DNA from: Shinella sp.
GTDB lineage: Bacteria > Pseudomonadota > Alphaproteobacteria > Rhizobiales > Rhizobiaceae
Direction: 5' to 3'
Assembly (NCBI GenBank): GCA_003248775.1
Contig: QFQX01000001.1
Span: forward strand, 1-64,000
DNA: 64,000 nucleotides
The notes under the pieces were generated by a model. The model was not told the origin of the DNA. It did no database searches and was given only the letters and a program-made list of their open reading frames with translations. Below, one piece after another: positions 9,243 through 17,130 of the stretch. The translations under genes and the position numbers were made by a program. The number at the start of each line of letters is the position of its first letter. The stretch's first letter is position 1.

Positions 9243-10061
9243 GTGAGTTATTCTGCTATGGGACAATTGGTACTCGTCGGCGCTGGTAATATGGGCGGCG
9301 CCATGTTGACCGGATGGTTGAAGAGCGGGGTTCCGGGCTCTTCCGTTACCGTCATCGATCCGGGTCCCTCGCAGACGATGCTGGCGCAGATTTCCGAAGC
9401 CGGCGCGACCTACGCCAAGGAAGCGCCTGCTGATCTCAAGGCTGATATCCTCTTTCTCGCGGTCAAGCCGCAGGTCATGGACAAGGTTCTTCCGCCACTT
9501 AAGGAGCTTATAGGACCCGATACCGTCGCGGTTTCCGTTGCTGCCGGCAAGACGCTTGCCTTCATGGAAAGCCATCTCGGTGTCGGGGCTATGGTTCGCG
9601 CCATGCCGAATACGCCTGCAATGATCGGACGCGGCGTAACCGGTGCATACGCGAATGCAGCTGTGACGGCACAGCAGCGTGAAACGGTCAACCGTCTGCT
9701 GAAGGTTTCCGGCCCCGTCGAGTGGCTGGATAGTGAAGATGCGATCAATGCGGTGACCGCGCTTTCGGGCAGCGGTCCGGCCTATGTGTTTTATCTCGTC
9801 GAGTGCATGGCTGAGGCTGGCCGCAAGGCCGGCCTGCAGGCGGACCTTGCCATGCGCCTCGCACGGGAAACTGTCGCGGGGGCTGGTGAACTGCTTCATC
9901 AGTCCCCCGACGACGCCGCGCGCTTGCGCCAGAACGTGACGTCTCCCGGCGGCACCACCGCGGCAGCCCTTGCCGTGCTGATGGCGGAAGAGGGGATGCA
10001 GCCGCTGTTCGACAAGGCGATCGAGGCTGCCCGCAGCCGCGCCGAGGAACTGGCCGGATGA
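9243..10061 (+). CDS. proC: pyrroline-5-carboxylate reductase
   Basis: ProC reduces 1-pyrroline-5-carboxylate to proline with NAD(P)H, the last step of proline synthesis. The 272-residue protein starts with the Rossmann motif LVGAGNMGGAML and has the FLAVKPQ motif near residue 80. It ends with the family signature region around GSGPAYVFYLVE and NVTSPGGTTAAAL. The frame is open far upstream. A GTG at 9243 has the GAAGG ribosome binding site seven bases upstream and is preferred, while the ATG at 9258 (MGQLVLVG) lies 22 bases away from it. The stop codon overlaps the next start (ATGA). Confidence 0.95.
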   Translation: MSYSAMGQLVLVGAGNMGGAMLTGWLKSGVPGSSVTVIDPGPSQTMLAQISEAGATYAKEAPADLKADILFLAVKPQVMDKVLPPLKELIGPDTVAVSVAAGKTLAFMESHLGVGAMVRAMPNTPAMIGRGVTGAYANAAVTAQQRETVNRLLKVSGPVEWLDSEDAINAVTALSGSGPAYVFYLVECMAEAGRKAGLQADLAMRLARETVAGAGELLHQSPDDAARLRQNVTSPGGTTAAALAVLMAEEGMQPLFDKAIEAARSRAEELAG

Positions 10062-10423
10062 GTACGCCTGTTTCTTCCACTGCTTCGCCCGAAATCACCT
10101 ATGCCGATTTCGAGAAGGTCGATATCCGCGTCGGTACGATCGTCGAGGCCGAGCCTTTTCCCGAGGCACGCAAGCCGGCGTTCAAGCTGAAGATCGATTT
10201 CGGGCCTGAGATCGGTATCCGCAAATCCTCAGCCCAGATCACGGTTCACTATACCCTGGAAAGCCTCGTGGGACGTCAGGTGCTCGGCGTGGTCAATTTC
10301 CCGCCGCGCCAGATCGGGCCTTTCCGCTCGGAAGTGCTGACGCTTGGCTTTGCCGACAAGGACGGTGCCATCGTGTTGGCGGCGGTCGAGCAGGGCGTGC
10401 CGAACGGTATGAAGATGATGTGA
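10058..10423 (+). CDS. CsaA-like tRNA-binding domain protein
   Basis: The protein of 121 residues consists mainly of one OB-fold tRNA-binding domain of the CsaA/MetRS-C type. The core reads FEKVDIRVGTIVEAEPFPEARKP near residues 18-40 and ends with VVNFPPRQIGPFRSEVLTLG. Such proteins bind structured RNA and have been described as export chaperones (CsaA) in other bacteria. The role in rhizobia is not established. The ATG overlaps the stop of proC by four bases, so translation is probably coupled. Confidence 0.9.
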   Translation: MSTPVSSTASPEITYADFEKVDIRVGTIVEAEPFPEARKPAFKLKIDFGPEIGIRKSSAQITVHYTLESLVGRQVLGVVNFPPRQIGPFRSEVLTLGFADKDGAIVLAAVEQGVPNGMKMM

Positions 10424-10440
10424 GGCGCTTGGAACGCCAT

Positions 10441-10454
10441 GTCTCAATTGAGAC
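10441..10454. repeat. 14-bp perfect palindrome
   Basis: GTCTCAATTGAGAC reads identically on both strands. It sits between the convergent genes for the tRNA-binding protein and DUF1349. It has no T-tract, so it is not a classic terminator. Its role is unknown. Confidence 0.5.
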
Positions 10455-10534
10455 GCGTGAAGAGCGCTTCAATTGCCTGAAGTGTGAAAAAGGTTCGAAG
10501 ATCGATTTTGATTTTCGGGCCTTTCTGTTCGTCT

Positions 10535-11122
10535 TCAATGGATTTCGCGGCTGAGCGGATCCGTGAGGGTGAAACGGTGGAACGTTACTTCAAAGCCCGC
10601 CCTCTGAGGCGAACAGGCCGTGATCCCGACATCGAGTGATGCGAGTTCCGGTGGGAAGTAACCGAGCCTCGCCATCTTCCAGTCGTCCAGTTCGGTGATC
10701 CGGTATTGCACGAAAAGTGCATCCGCCAGCCGTGTGACGCGGGCTTCGACAGGACCGTCGGTATCCGGCAGTGCGAAGGCCGACCAGTCCGAGTGCCCGG
10801 CAACCGTTACGACGGTGCTGAAATGGCGATGGCCGTCGGTGAATTCGATCCCGCATTTCATCCAGTTGCTCTCGTCATGGCGAAGCATGAGCCCGGCCTG
10901 ATCGTAGAGGCTTTGGTAGAGGCCGGTGAAGGCGGTTTCCATGGTGAATTCGCCATCGCGGCGGCGGTGCAGGAAATGGCCGTTGTCGTGCCGGAAGCCG
11001 TAATAGGTCCGCTGCCAGAAATCTGTCTTTTCGCCGGTCGCGATATGGAGCGCGCCCGAAGTGATCTCCAGCACCGGCGGAGGGTTGAGCCAGTTCATGC
11101 CGTCCCAGTTTCCTGCGGTCAC
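10535..11122 (-). CDS. DUF1349 domain protein
   Basis: This 195-residue protein belongs to DUF1349, a concanavalin-like beta-sandwich family thought to bind carbohydrate-like ligands. Visible blocks are the start WDGMNWLNPPP, the TDFWQRTYYGFRHDNGHF segment and GLMLRHDESNWMKCGIEF near residues 75-95. No signal peptide is seen, so it is probably cytoplasmic. The start is a GTG at 11122 with an AAGGA ribosome binding site, and an ATG eight codons in is the alternative. It follows the histidine kinase gene by 22 bases and is likely the last gene of the MarR-regulator-kinase operon. Confidence 0.85.
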   Translation of the reverse strand: MTAGNWDGMNWLNPPPVLEITSGALHIATGEKTDFWQRTYYGFRHDNGHFLHRRRDGEFTMETAFTGLYQSLYDQAGLMLRHDESNWMKCGIEFTDGHRHFSTVVTVAGHSDWSAFALPDTDGPVEARVTRLADALFVQYRITELDDWKMARLGYFPPELASLDVGITACSPQRAGFEVTFHRFTLTDPLSREIH

Positions 11123-11144
11123 GGTATCTGTCCTTTTTTATCTA

Positions 11145-12524
11145 TTACGCGGGAACGCGGATGGTGGCGCGCAGGCCGCCAAGCGGGCTGTCGCTGAGCG
11201 TCACGTTGCCGCCATGGCTGCGGGCGATGTCGCGGGCGATCGCCAGTCCGAGGCCCGTGCCGGAATCGTCGAGGTTGCGGGCCTCATCGAGCCGGAAGAA
11301 AGGTTTGAACACCTCGTCGCGCATGTCACGTGGAATGCCGGGGCCGTCGTCGTCGAAGGTGATGGTCAGCCATTTGGCGCTGTGGCGTGCTTCGATCGCC
11401 AGCCGGTTGGCATAGCGGCGACTGTTGGAAGCGAGATTGGTGACAAGGCGGGTGAAGGCGGCCGGGCGGACCGCAATCTCGTCCTCACCCTCGATCTTGC
11501 TGGAGAACTGCTTGCCGTGAAGGGCGAAGTCACCCTCGATCTTCTCGAAGAGTTCGCTGAGCTTGAGTTCACCGACGTCCTCTTCCGCTTCTCCGCGGGC
11601 AAAGGCCATGTAGCCCTCGAGCATGGTCTGCATGTCCTCGACATCCTGGTTGAGGCTGTCGAGTTCGGAATTATCGCCGGCAAGTGCGAGTTGCAGCTTG
11701 AAGCGGGTAAGGATGGTGCGCAGGTCGTGGCTGACGCCGGTCAGCATGGCCGTACGCTGCTCCATCTGCCGTTCGATGCGCTCGCGCATCAGGATGAAGG
11801 CGAGGCCGGCGCGTCGCACTTCGTCGGCGCCTCGCGGGCTGAATTCCTCCGGTGCACGCTGGCCCTTGCCGAAGCTTTCGGCGGCCTTGGCGAGCGTCAG
11901 GATCGGGCGGATCTGGCCGCGCAGGAAGAGGGTGGAGATGACGATCAGCACCAGCGACGTTCCGACCATCCACAGCAGGAAGATGTGAGTGTTCGAGGCG
12001 TAGGCCGAATTGCGCCGGGCAAAGATGCGAAGCACACCGTCATCGAGTGCGATGCGGATCTCGACGAGGCGGGAGTCGCCGATCGTGTCGATCCAGAAGG
12101 GGCGTTTGATCTGGTTTTCGATCTGGTCGCTCAGGGTCTGGTCGAGGATCGAGAAGAAGGGCTTCGGCCGCGGAGCCGGCAACTCCCGGCCTTCGTCCAG
12201 CGAGATCGTCATGTCGAGATTGTCGCGCGCGATCCTGACGATGTTCTGGAAGTTTTCCGGCCCCGGATAGGTATCGATCATCGAGATGATGGCTGCAATG
12301 TCACGAGTCACGGCACCGGACAGGCGTTGCGTCACCATCTGCCAATGGCGCTCCATGAAGACGAAGGCGAGAACCGTCTGCAGGATCAGCATGGGCAGGA
12401 TGATGATCAGCAGCGCGCGGGCGTAGAGACCGGTCGGCACCCTGCGGCGCAGCCAGCGGATGACACTTTTCACGCCACCGCCCGGGGCGCGATCCTCTCC
12501 GCGGATGCTTTCAAAGAGCGTCAT
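11145..12524 (-). CDS. sensor histidine kinase, EnvZ-like
   Basis: The kinase has 459 residues. Two membrane segments (about 33-57 and 180-202) enclose a periplasmic sensor of about 120 residues and are followed by a HAMP region. The phosphoacceptor motif GVSHDLRT places the histidine at residue 266. The ATP-binding domain has an N box (NLASNSRRYA, residues 363-372), DDDGPGIP near 391, and GTGLGLAIA near 423. The N box is unusual around its second asparagine but keeps it. The partner response regulator lies 48 bases upstream. The signal is unknown. The ATG at 12524 has an AAGGA ribosome binding site. Confidence 0.95.
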   Translation of the reverse strand: MTLFESIRGEDRAPGGGVKSVIRWLRRRVPTGLYARALLIIILPMLILQTVLAFVFMERHWQMVTQRLSGAVTRDIAAIISMIDTYPGPENFQNIVRIARDNLDMTISLDEGRELPAPRPKPFFSILDQTLSDQIENQIKRPFWIDTIGDSRLVEIRIALDDGVLRIFARRNSAYASNTHIFLLWMVGTSLVLIVISTLFLRGQIRPILTLAKAAESFGKGQRAPEEFSPRGADEVRRAGLAFILMRERIERQMEQRTAMLTGVSHDLRTILTRFKLQLALAGDNSELDSLNQDVEDMQTMLEGYMAFARGEAEEDVGELKLSELFEKIEGDFALHGKQFSSKIEGEDEIAVRPAAFTRLVTNLASNSRRYANRLAIEARHSAKWLTITFDDDGPGIPRDMRDEVFKPFFRLDEARNLDDSGTGLGLAIARDIARSHGGNVTLSDSPLGGLRATIRVPA

Positions 12525-12572
12525 TTGTCCTTCGCTTCCGTCGGATCCTTGTTCGGCGACGTCAATCGCCGG

Positions 12573-13274
12573 TCAGTCCATGCTCAGCCGATAGCCGATG
12601 CCGCGCACGGTCTGCAGCCAGACCGGGTTTGCCGGATCGTCCTCGATCTTGCGGCGCAACCTGTTGATCTGCACATCGATCGTGCGTTCGCCGACTTCGG
12701 TGTCGTTGCCGATCAGTTCGTGGCGGGGGATGGTTTCTCCGGCCCGCGTCGAGAACAGCAGCATGATTTCCTGTTCGCGATCGGTCAACCTTATGACGTC
12801 CGCGCCCTTTTTCAATTCCTTGCGAAGGATCGAGAAGGTGTAGGGACCGAACATGACCTGCTCGATCTTCGGCGTGTCAGCCGAAAGGTTGCGTTTCAGG
12901 ATATTGTTGATGCGCAACACCAGTTCGCGCGGGTCGAAGGGCTTGGCGAGATAGTCGTCGGCGCCGGCTTCAAGGCCGGCAATGCGGGATTCTGCCTCGG
13001 AACGGGCGGTCAGCAGGATGACAGGGACATGTTTCTGCTCGGCGAGGCTACGGGTCAGCGACAGGCCGGATTCGCCGGGCATCATAACATCGAGTACGAG
13101 AAGATCGAAATGCAGTCCCTCGAGCTTACGCCTTGCCTCGCCGGCATCGGCTGCAACCGTGATGCGGAAACCCTGCTCGCTCAGGTAACGTTGGAGCAGG
13201 TCGCGGATGCGGGTGTCGTCATCGACGACGAGCAGATGGGGGGCGTCGTCGGGAATGAAGATCTTCCTGGCCAT
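12573..13274 (-). CDS. OmpR-family response regulator (PetR-like)
   Basis: This 233-residue regulator has a receiver domain with acidic residues VVDDD at 16-20, the phosphorylation site in LVLDVMMP (Asp62) and the LAKPFD lysine near residue 112. A winged-helix DNA-binding domain follows, ending in RRKIEDDPANPVWLQTVRGIGYR. It is the cognate partner of the downstream kinase. The gene order MarR-type regulator, then OmpR-type regulator resembles petP-petR of Rhodobacter and Brucella; use of that name would be by analogy only. It starts one base after the stop of the MarR gene (TGA-C-ATG). Confidence 0.95.
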   Translation of the reverse strand: MARKIFIPDDAPHLLVVDDDTRIRDLLQRYLSEQGFRITVAADAGEARRKLEGLHFDLLVLDVMMPGESGLSLTRSLAEQKHVPVILLTARSEAESRIAGLEAGADDYLAKPFDPRELVLRINNILKRNLSADTPKIEQVMFGPYTFSILRKELKKGADVIRLTDREQEIMLLFSTRAGETIPRHELIGNDTEVGERTIDVQINRLRRKIEDDPANPVWLQTVRGIGYRLSMD

Positions 13275-13275
13275 G

Positions 13276-13791
13276 TCATCCGGCTCCGTCGGTTGCCGCC
13301 TGCTCGTCCTTGCCGGAGCGGCTCATGCCTTCTAAGAACTTGTGAACGCCTTCCTTCATCTCCGGGGTGAAACCTTCCAGCGCCCGGGCGATCCGCTGGG
13401 ACTGCGGCTCCGAAAGCGCAAGCGCCAGCTCGCGGCCGGCAAGCGTCGGATAAAGTCGCCGCTGGCGGCGGTCGGCGGGGCCGGCCATCTGGCGAATATA
13501 GCCGGAATCGATGAGTTCCTTGAGGACGCGGGCGAGGCTCTGCTTGGTGATCTGCAATATGCCGAGGAGGTCGGCGACCGTCATGCCGGGGCGGCGGCTG
13601 ACGAAATAGACGACGCGGTGATGAGCGCGGCCATAACCGATCTTGGCGAGAATCGCGTCCGGGTCGGAGACGAAATCGCGATAGGCGAAGAACAGAAGCT
13701 CAATGGTTTCGAAATCGATCGTCTTGTCATCGACGACCGGCATTTCGGGAAGTTCCTTCCTGGCAGCCCTACCCACAGACTGTCGTGCCAC
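13276..13791 (-). CDS. MarR-family transcriptional regulator (PetP-like)
   Basis: A winged-helix MarR protein of about 171 residues. The recognition region reads MTVADLLGILQITKQSLARVLKELIDSGYI and the wing contains ADRRQRRLYPT. It opens the operon with the response regulator and kinase, to which it is tightly spaced. The start is uncertain. A GTG at 13791 has AAAGGA nine bases upstream and is chosen. An ATG at 13809 lacks a ribosome binding site, and an ATG at 13743 would remove residues before the first helix. Confidence 0.88.
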   Translation of the reverse strand: MARQSVGRAARKELPEMPVVDDKTIDFETIELLFFAYRDFVSDPDAILAKIGYGRAHHRVVYFVSRRPGMTVADLLGILQITKQSLARVLKELIDSGYIRQMAGPADRRQRRLYPTLAGRELALALSEPQSQRIARALEGFTPEMKEGVHKFLEGMSRSGKDEQAATDGAG

Positions 13792-14076
13792 GCGTGTGTT
13801 TCCTTTCATGCGGCCCGGAAACCGGCAAGTGTCTGCTTCGGCGTCAGGCAATTCATTTTTCTTGTTTCGGCGGTGCCTTTTGAAGTCAGGCACCGATTTT
13901 GTCGCAAAACTATGCGCAGACGACGAAAAACTCCAACGAAATTACAGGGATCACACAGTTTCCGCAGGTCAGCGGTGGCAGGTTCTGCCTTCTGACGCTG
14001 CGCCCGGGTTTCCGTTTGACCGCGAGACATGGTATTCCGCCGCCTGCACCACACCGCATATGGAGATCGAGAGACC

Positions 14077-14724
14077 ATGGGACAATTGCAGGCCGGCATC
14101 ATTCCGGTGACGCCCTTCCAGCAAAACTGCACGATCCTCTTCGATACGGAGACAAGGGAGGGCGTGGTTGTCGACCCCGGCGGTGACGTCGATGTCATCC
14201 TTCAGACGCTCCGCGAAAACGATATCACGCTCAAGGAAATCTGGCTGACCCATGGGCATATCGATCATGCCGGCGGGGCCGAGGAGCTGAAGGAGGCACT
14301 GGGCCTGTCGATTGTCGGGCCGCACAAGGATGATCTGCAACTGCTGCAGAACATCGAGCAACAGGCGAAGATGTTCAATGTGCCGATGACAGTGCGCAAC
14401 GTCATGCCGGATCGCTGGCTGGAAGAGGGGGATCACGTGTCCTTCGGCGAGCACGAGTTCGAGGTGTTTCACTGCCCGGGTCATGCGCCGGGACATGTGA
14501 TCTATTTCAACCGGGCGCAGAATTTCGCCCATGTCGGCGATGTGCTGTTCAACGGTTCTATCGGCCGCACCGACCTGCCGGGCGGCGATCACCAGACATT
14601 GCTGAACTCGATCAGGGACAAGGTCCTGCCGCTTGGCGACGATGTCGGGTTCATCTGCGGTCACGGTCCGGGTGGGCGGATCGGCGAGGAGCGCCGCAAC
14701 AATCCTTTCCTGCGCGGGATCTGA
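14077..14724 (+). CDS. metallo-beta-lactamase fold hydrolase, glyoxalase II-like (YcbL type)
   Basis: The 215-residue protein has the metal-binding motif THGHIDHAGG near residue 60. Further zinc ligands are in HCPGHAPGH near 134, HVGDVLF near 162 and CGHGPG near 203. This is the pattern of the small glyoxalase II-like group, which hydrolyses thioesters. The start ATG at 14077 (MGQLQAGIIPV) matches the family, although a longer frame begins at 14029. It is divergent from the MarR operon, with about 285 bases between them that hold both promoters but no recognised motif. Confidence 0.92.
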   Translation: MGQLQAGIIPVTPFQQNCTILFDTETREGVVVDPGGDVDVILQTLRENDITLKEIWLTHGHIDHAGGAEELKEALGLSIVGPHKDDLQLLQNIEQQAKMFNVPMTVRNVMPDRWLEEGDHVSFGEHEFEVFHCPGHAPGHVIYFNRAQNFAHVGDVLFNGSIGRTDLPGGDHQTLLNSIRDKVLPLGDDVGFICGHGPGGRIGEERRNNPFLRGI

Positions 14725-14769
14725 CGCCGGCGCACCGGGCTTGAAGAATAGGATGGTGGGACTGAAACG

Positions 14770-14800
14770 CAAAATGCGCCGGTGATGGCCGGCGCATCTG
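14770..14800 (-). terminator. rho-independent terminator of the BA14K gene
   Basis: The arms ATGCGCCGG and CCGGCGCAT (perfect, six-base loop) are followed on the minus strand by TTTTGCG. Confidence 0.85.
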
Positions 14801-14820
14801 ACAATTCAGTTTCCCAAAGC

Positions 14821-15291
14821 TCAGCCCGACGTGCAGAAGTGCGAGCGGCCGTCGTAACCGACATAGGTGCCGGTACGGGAGTTGAAGCTGCGGTAACGGG
14901 CCGAGCAATAGTCGAACCATTCCGGCGTCCAAGGCTCGACGCCTGCGCCATAGACGGGCTGCGGTGCCGGCGGATAGTCATCGACATAGGCCGGAGCCGG
15001 ACGAACATAAGCGGGGGCCGGCCGGACGTAAACCGGAGCGGGACGAACATAAACCGGCTCGGGTTCGACATAGACCGGTTCCGGCTCGGCATACACGCCG
15101 CGCGGCTGGCTGGCGATGGCAGATCCTACTATCACGCCGGTGGCAAGCCCAAGGGCGCCAAGCGCAATTGCATCACCGTTGTTGCGGTGGTGCCGGCGAT
15201 AGAAATCGTCTGCGTTGGCCGACGTCGAAGCAACAAACGGTGCGACTGCGATCGCTGCCGAAAGCAGAGTGTATTTTGCGAACTTCATCAT
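14821..15291 (-). CDS. BA14K family secreted protein
   Basis: This 156-residue protein starts with a signal peptide cleaved near ASTSANA-D. A glycine/alanine-rich hydrophobic segment (ALGALGLATGVIVGSAIA) follows near residues 43-60. A proline-rich region of PxPVYV/PxPAYV repeats spans about residues 68-105. The C-terminal BA14K signature WTPEWFDYCSARYRSFNSRT contains its cysteine, and a second cysteine lies in HFCTSG. The family is named from an immunoreactive 14-kDa Brucella protein and is widespread in Rhizobiales, probably at the envelope. Repeat number probably varies between strains. The ATG at 15291 has a GGAAGG ribosome binding site. Confidence 0.92.
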   Translation of the reverse strand: MMKFAKYTLLSAAIAVAPFVASTSANADDFYRRHHRNNGDAIALGALGLATGVIVGSAIASQPRGVYAEPEPVYVEPEPVYVRPAPVYVRPAPAYVRPAPAYVDDYPPAPQPVYGAGVEPWTPEWFDYCSARYRSFNSRTGTYVGYDGRSHFCTSG

Positions 15292-15383
15292 GGCGTTGCC
15301 TTCCGTGGCCCGAATTCACTTATCGTTGTTTGCTAACAAACGATGAAGGCAGGATAGAGGCCAGTGGCTGAACCGGACCTGAA

Positions 15384-15411
15384 CGAAAAAACCCGGCAAT
15401 TATGCCGGGCC
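15384..15411 (-). terminator. rho-independent terminator of the cold shock gene
   Basis: On the minus strand GCCCGGCATAATTGCCGGG is followed by TTTTTTC. Confidence 0.9.
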
Positions 15412-15442
15412 GCAACGCGAGTGCCAAAGCAATTCCGAAGCG

Positions 15443-15658
15443 TCAGCCTGCGATCTGCAGGTTCACGGCCTTCGGACCCTTGCCGCGGCGGTCCGGTTCC
15501 GTATCAAAGCTTACCTTCTGGTTTTCGGAGAGACCCGAAAGCCCGGAAGCCTGAACAGCGGAAATGTGTACGAAGATATCAGCGCCGCCATTATCGGGCT
15601 TGATGAAACCGAAGCCCTTGTCGGTATTGAAGAATTTTACAGTGCCAGTCTCGGCCAT
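15443..15658 (-). CDS. cold shock protein, CspA family
   Basis: A 71-residue single cold shock domain that binds single-stranded nucleic acid and acts as an RNA chaperone. Both RNP motifs are present, KGFGFIKP near residue 14 and DIFVHISAV near residue 27. It has its own terminator and a long upstream non-coding region, as is common for cspA-type genes, which are controlled post-transcriptionally. Whether it is cold inducible or constitutive cannot be told from the sequence. Confidence 0.97.
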   Translation of the reverse strand: MAETGTVKFFNTDKGFGFIKPDNGGADIFVHISAVQASGLSGLSENQKVSFDTEPDRRGKGPKAVNLQIAG

Positions 15659-16115
15659 GCGTCAGGTCCTTTTCTGTCTGCCCGGTATCGGCGGGGCAGC
15701 ATTACAATATTTCCCCATCAGGGTGTTGGCCCGGCATTTCTTCAAATGTGGGGAAAGCGGCCATATATTGCCGCAGCAACCGATCCCCTGGCTGTTGTCC
15801 CTTCGCCTTCGGATCTCACTGCCGGGGTTTTTTGCGCCCCGCACGCGTTTATTATTTTGCTCTTCCCATGCTCGCAAAAATGCCCGAACGCGCGAAGATT
15901 GCTTGGTTTATTAAGAATTGGCAAGCGAAAGTTTTCTAACCTTCTGCCTCCGATAAAGATTCTGTAAAGGGAATCTTTAGGCACTTCGGGCGCGGTGGTG
16001 CGGTTTCTGCCTATCACAGGCACAAATTGCATCGTGTGCGATGCAATTTGACGAAAAAGCTTCCCCAAATTGCCCAAAGACGCGGCATTGAATTTTTTTC
16101 ACATGATGAGTGAAA
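15659..16115. other. 457-bp gene-free region: cold shock gene leader and downstream region of the EamA gene
   Basis: No credible gene is seen. Just upstream of the cspA-type start the mRNA can form the hairpin CTGCCC/GGGCAG directly 5' of the ribosome binding site AAAGGA. A separate perfect inverted repeat lies at 16023-16050. Confidence 0.6.
16023..16050. repeat. perfect 12-bp inverted repeat downstream of the EamA gene
   Basis: CAAATTGCATCG and CGATGCAATTTG flank the four bases TGTG. It is AT-balanced and lacks a T-tract, so it could be a weak terminator or a protein-binding site. Confidence 0.6.
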
Positions 16116-17006
16116 TTAGCTTGCCACTGGGCGGCGGCGTACCAGTTCCGGCACAAGTTCGACCATCAGGATCGCTGCGAAGATCAGCGCACAGCCGAGA
16201 TATCCGATAGTTGGCAGCGTTTCTGACAGGATAATCGCGCCGAGAAGAGCCCCGAACAGGGCTTCCGCGGAGAGGAATATCGCGGCCTGCGAGGCAGTGG
16301 TGTAGCGCTGGCCGATGATTTGCAGCGAGAAAGCAAGGCCGGAAGACAGAAGCCCGCCATAAAGAATTTCCGGAAGCGCCGAAGTGATTGAAGGGATGTC
16401 GATTGGTTCGAACGCGACGGCTCCCATGCCGGCACCCGCGGCACAGACGGCAAACTGGGTGACCGCGAGCGCCAGGGGCCGATCGCTATTGCCGACGGCA
16501 ATCGGCGTCAATGTGATCTGGATCGCGATGAAGACGGCGCACAGGATGATCAGCGTATCGCCGGAATTGAGAGCGGAAAGGGAGCCGCCGCTCAAAAGAA
16601 GAATGCCGAATAGGGTCAGGCCCGCAGCCGGCCATACGATCCAGTGTGGACGACGGGAGAGCACGAAGACGGCGATCAGCGGAACGAGCACGACATAGAG
16701 CCCGGTAAGGAAGCTGGCATTGGTGACGGTCGTGTGCTGGATGCCCATCTGCTGGGTGGTCTGTGCCGCAAGCAGCGAGAGACCGACGAGAATGAACCAC
16801 ATCCAGTCGCGGCGGGAGAGGGACTGCCGGGATTTCGCGGCTTCCCGGAGGGCAAAAGGCAGGACGGCGAGTGCGGCAAGTCCGAAGCGAAGCGCATTGA
16901 ACCAGTTCGGCCCCAGCCACTCCATGGCTTGCGACTGGGCGATGAAACCTCCGCCCCAGATGGCTGCGGCGAGCAGCAAGACGAGGTTGGCCTGGATGCG
17001 GGACAT
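16116..17006 (-). CDS. EamA/DMT family membrane transporter
   Basis: The 296-residue protein has ten predicted membrane segments in two EamA repeats. The first starts at LVLLLAAAIWGGGFIAQ, the family entry motif, and the second near LIILCAVFIAIQI. Members export amino acids, metabolites or drugs, and the substrate is unknown here. The ATG at 17006 has GGAAA upstream. It is preceded at 124 bases by the sugar dehydrogenase gene on the same strand. Confidence 0.93.
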   Translation of the reverse strand: MSRIQANLVLLLAAAIWGGGFIAQSQAMEWLGPNWFNALRFGLAALAVLPFALREAAKSRQSLSRRDWMWFILVGLSLLAAQTTQQMGIQHTTVTNASFLTGLYVVLVPLIAVFVLSRRPHWIVWPAAGLTLFGILLLSGGSLSALNSGDTLIILCAVFIAIQITLTPIAVGNSDRPLALAVTQFAVCAAGAGMGAVAFEPIDIPSITSALPEILYGGLLSSGLAFSLQIIGQRYTTASQAAIFLSAEALFGALLGAIILSETLPTIGYLGCALIFAAILMVELVPELVRRRPVAS

Positions 17007-17130
17007 GCGAGATTTCCGGCTTGCAGTTCGACGGGCGGGGCACTGATGATGGCCTGGCGATAGCGGCGACGGTTAACAGCTGCGCCCGAGTTCGGCAAGC
17101 CGGGGTTGAATGCTCGCGGTTCGGACGAGA

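Noticed and set aside
11061..13370. Plus-strand open frame of 769 codons opposite the kinase and regulator genes
   Set aside because: Antisense shadow of two well-supported genes; no ribosome binding site or domain.
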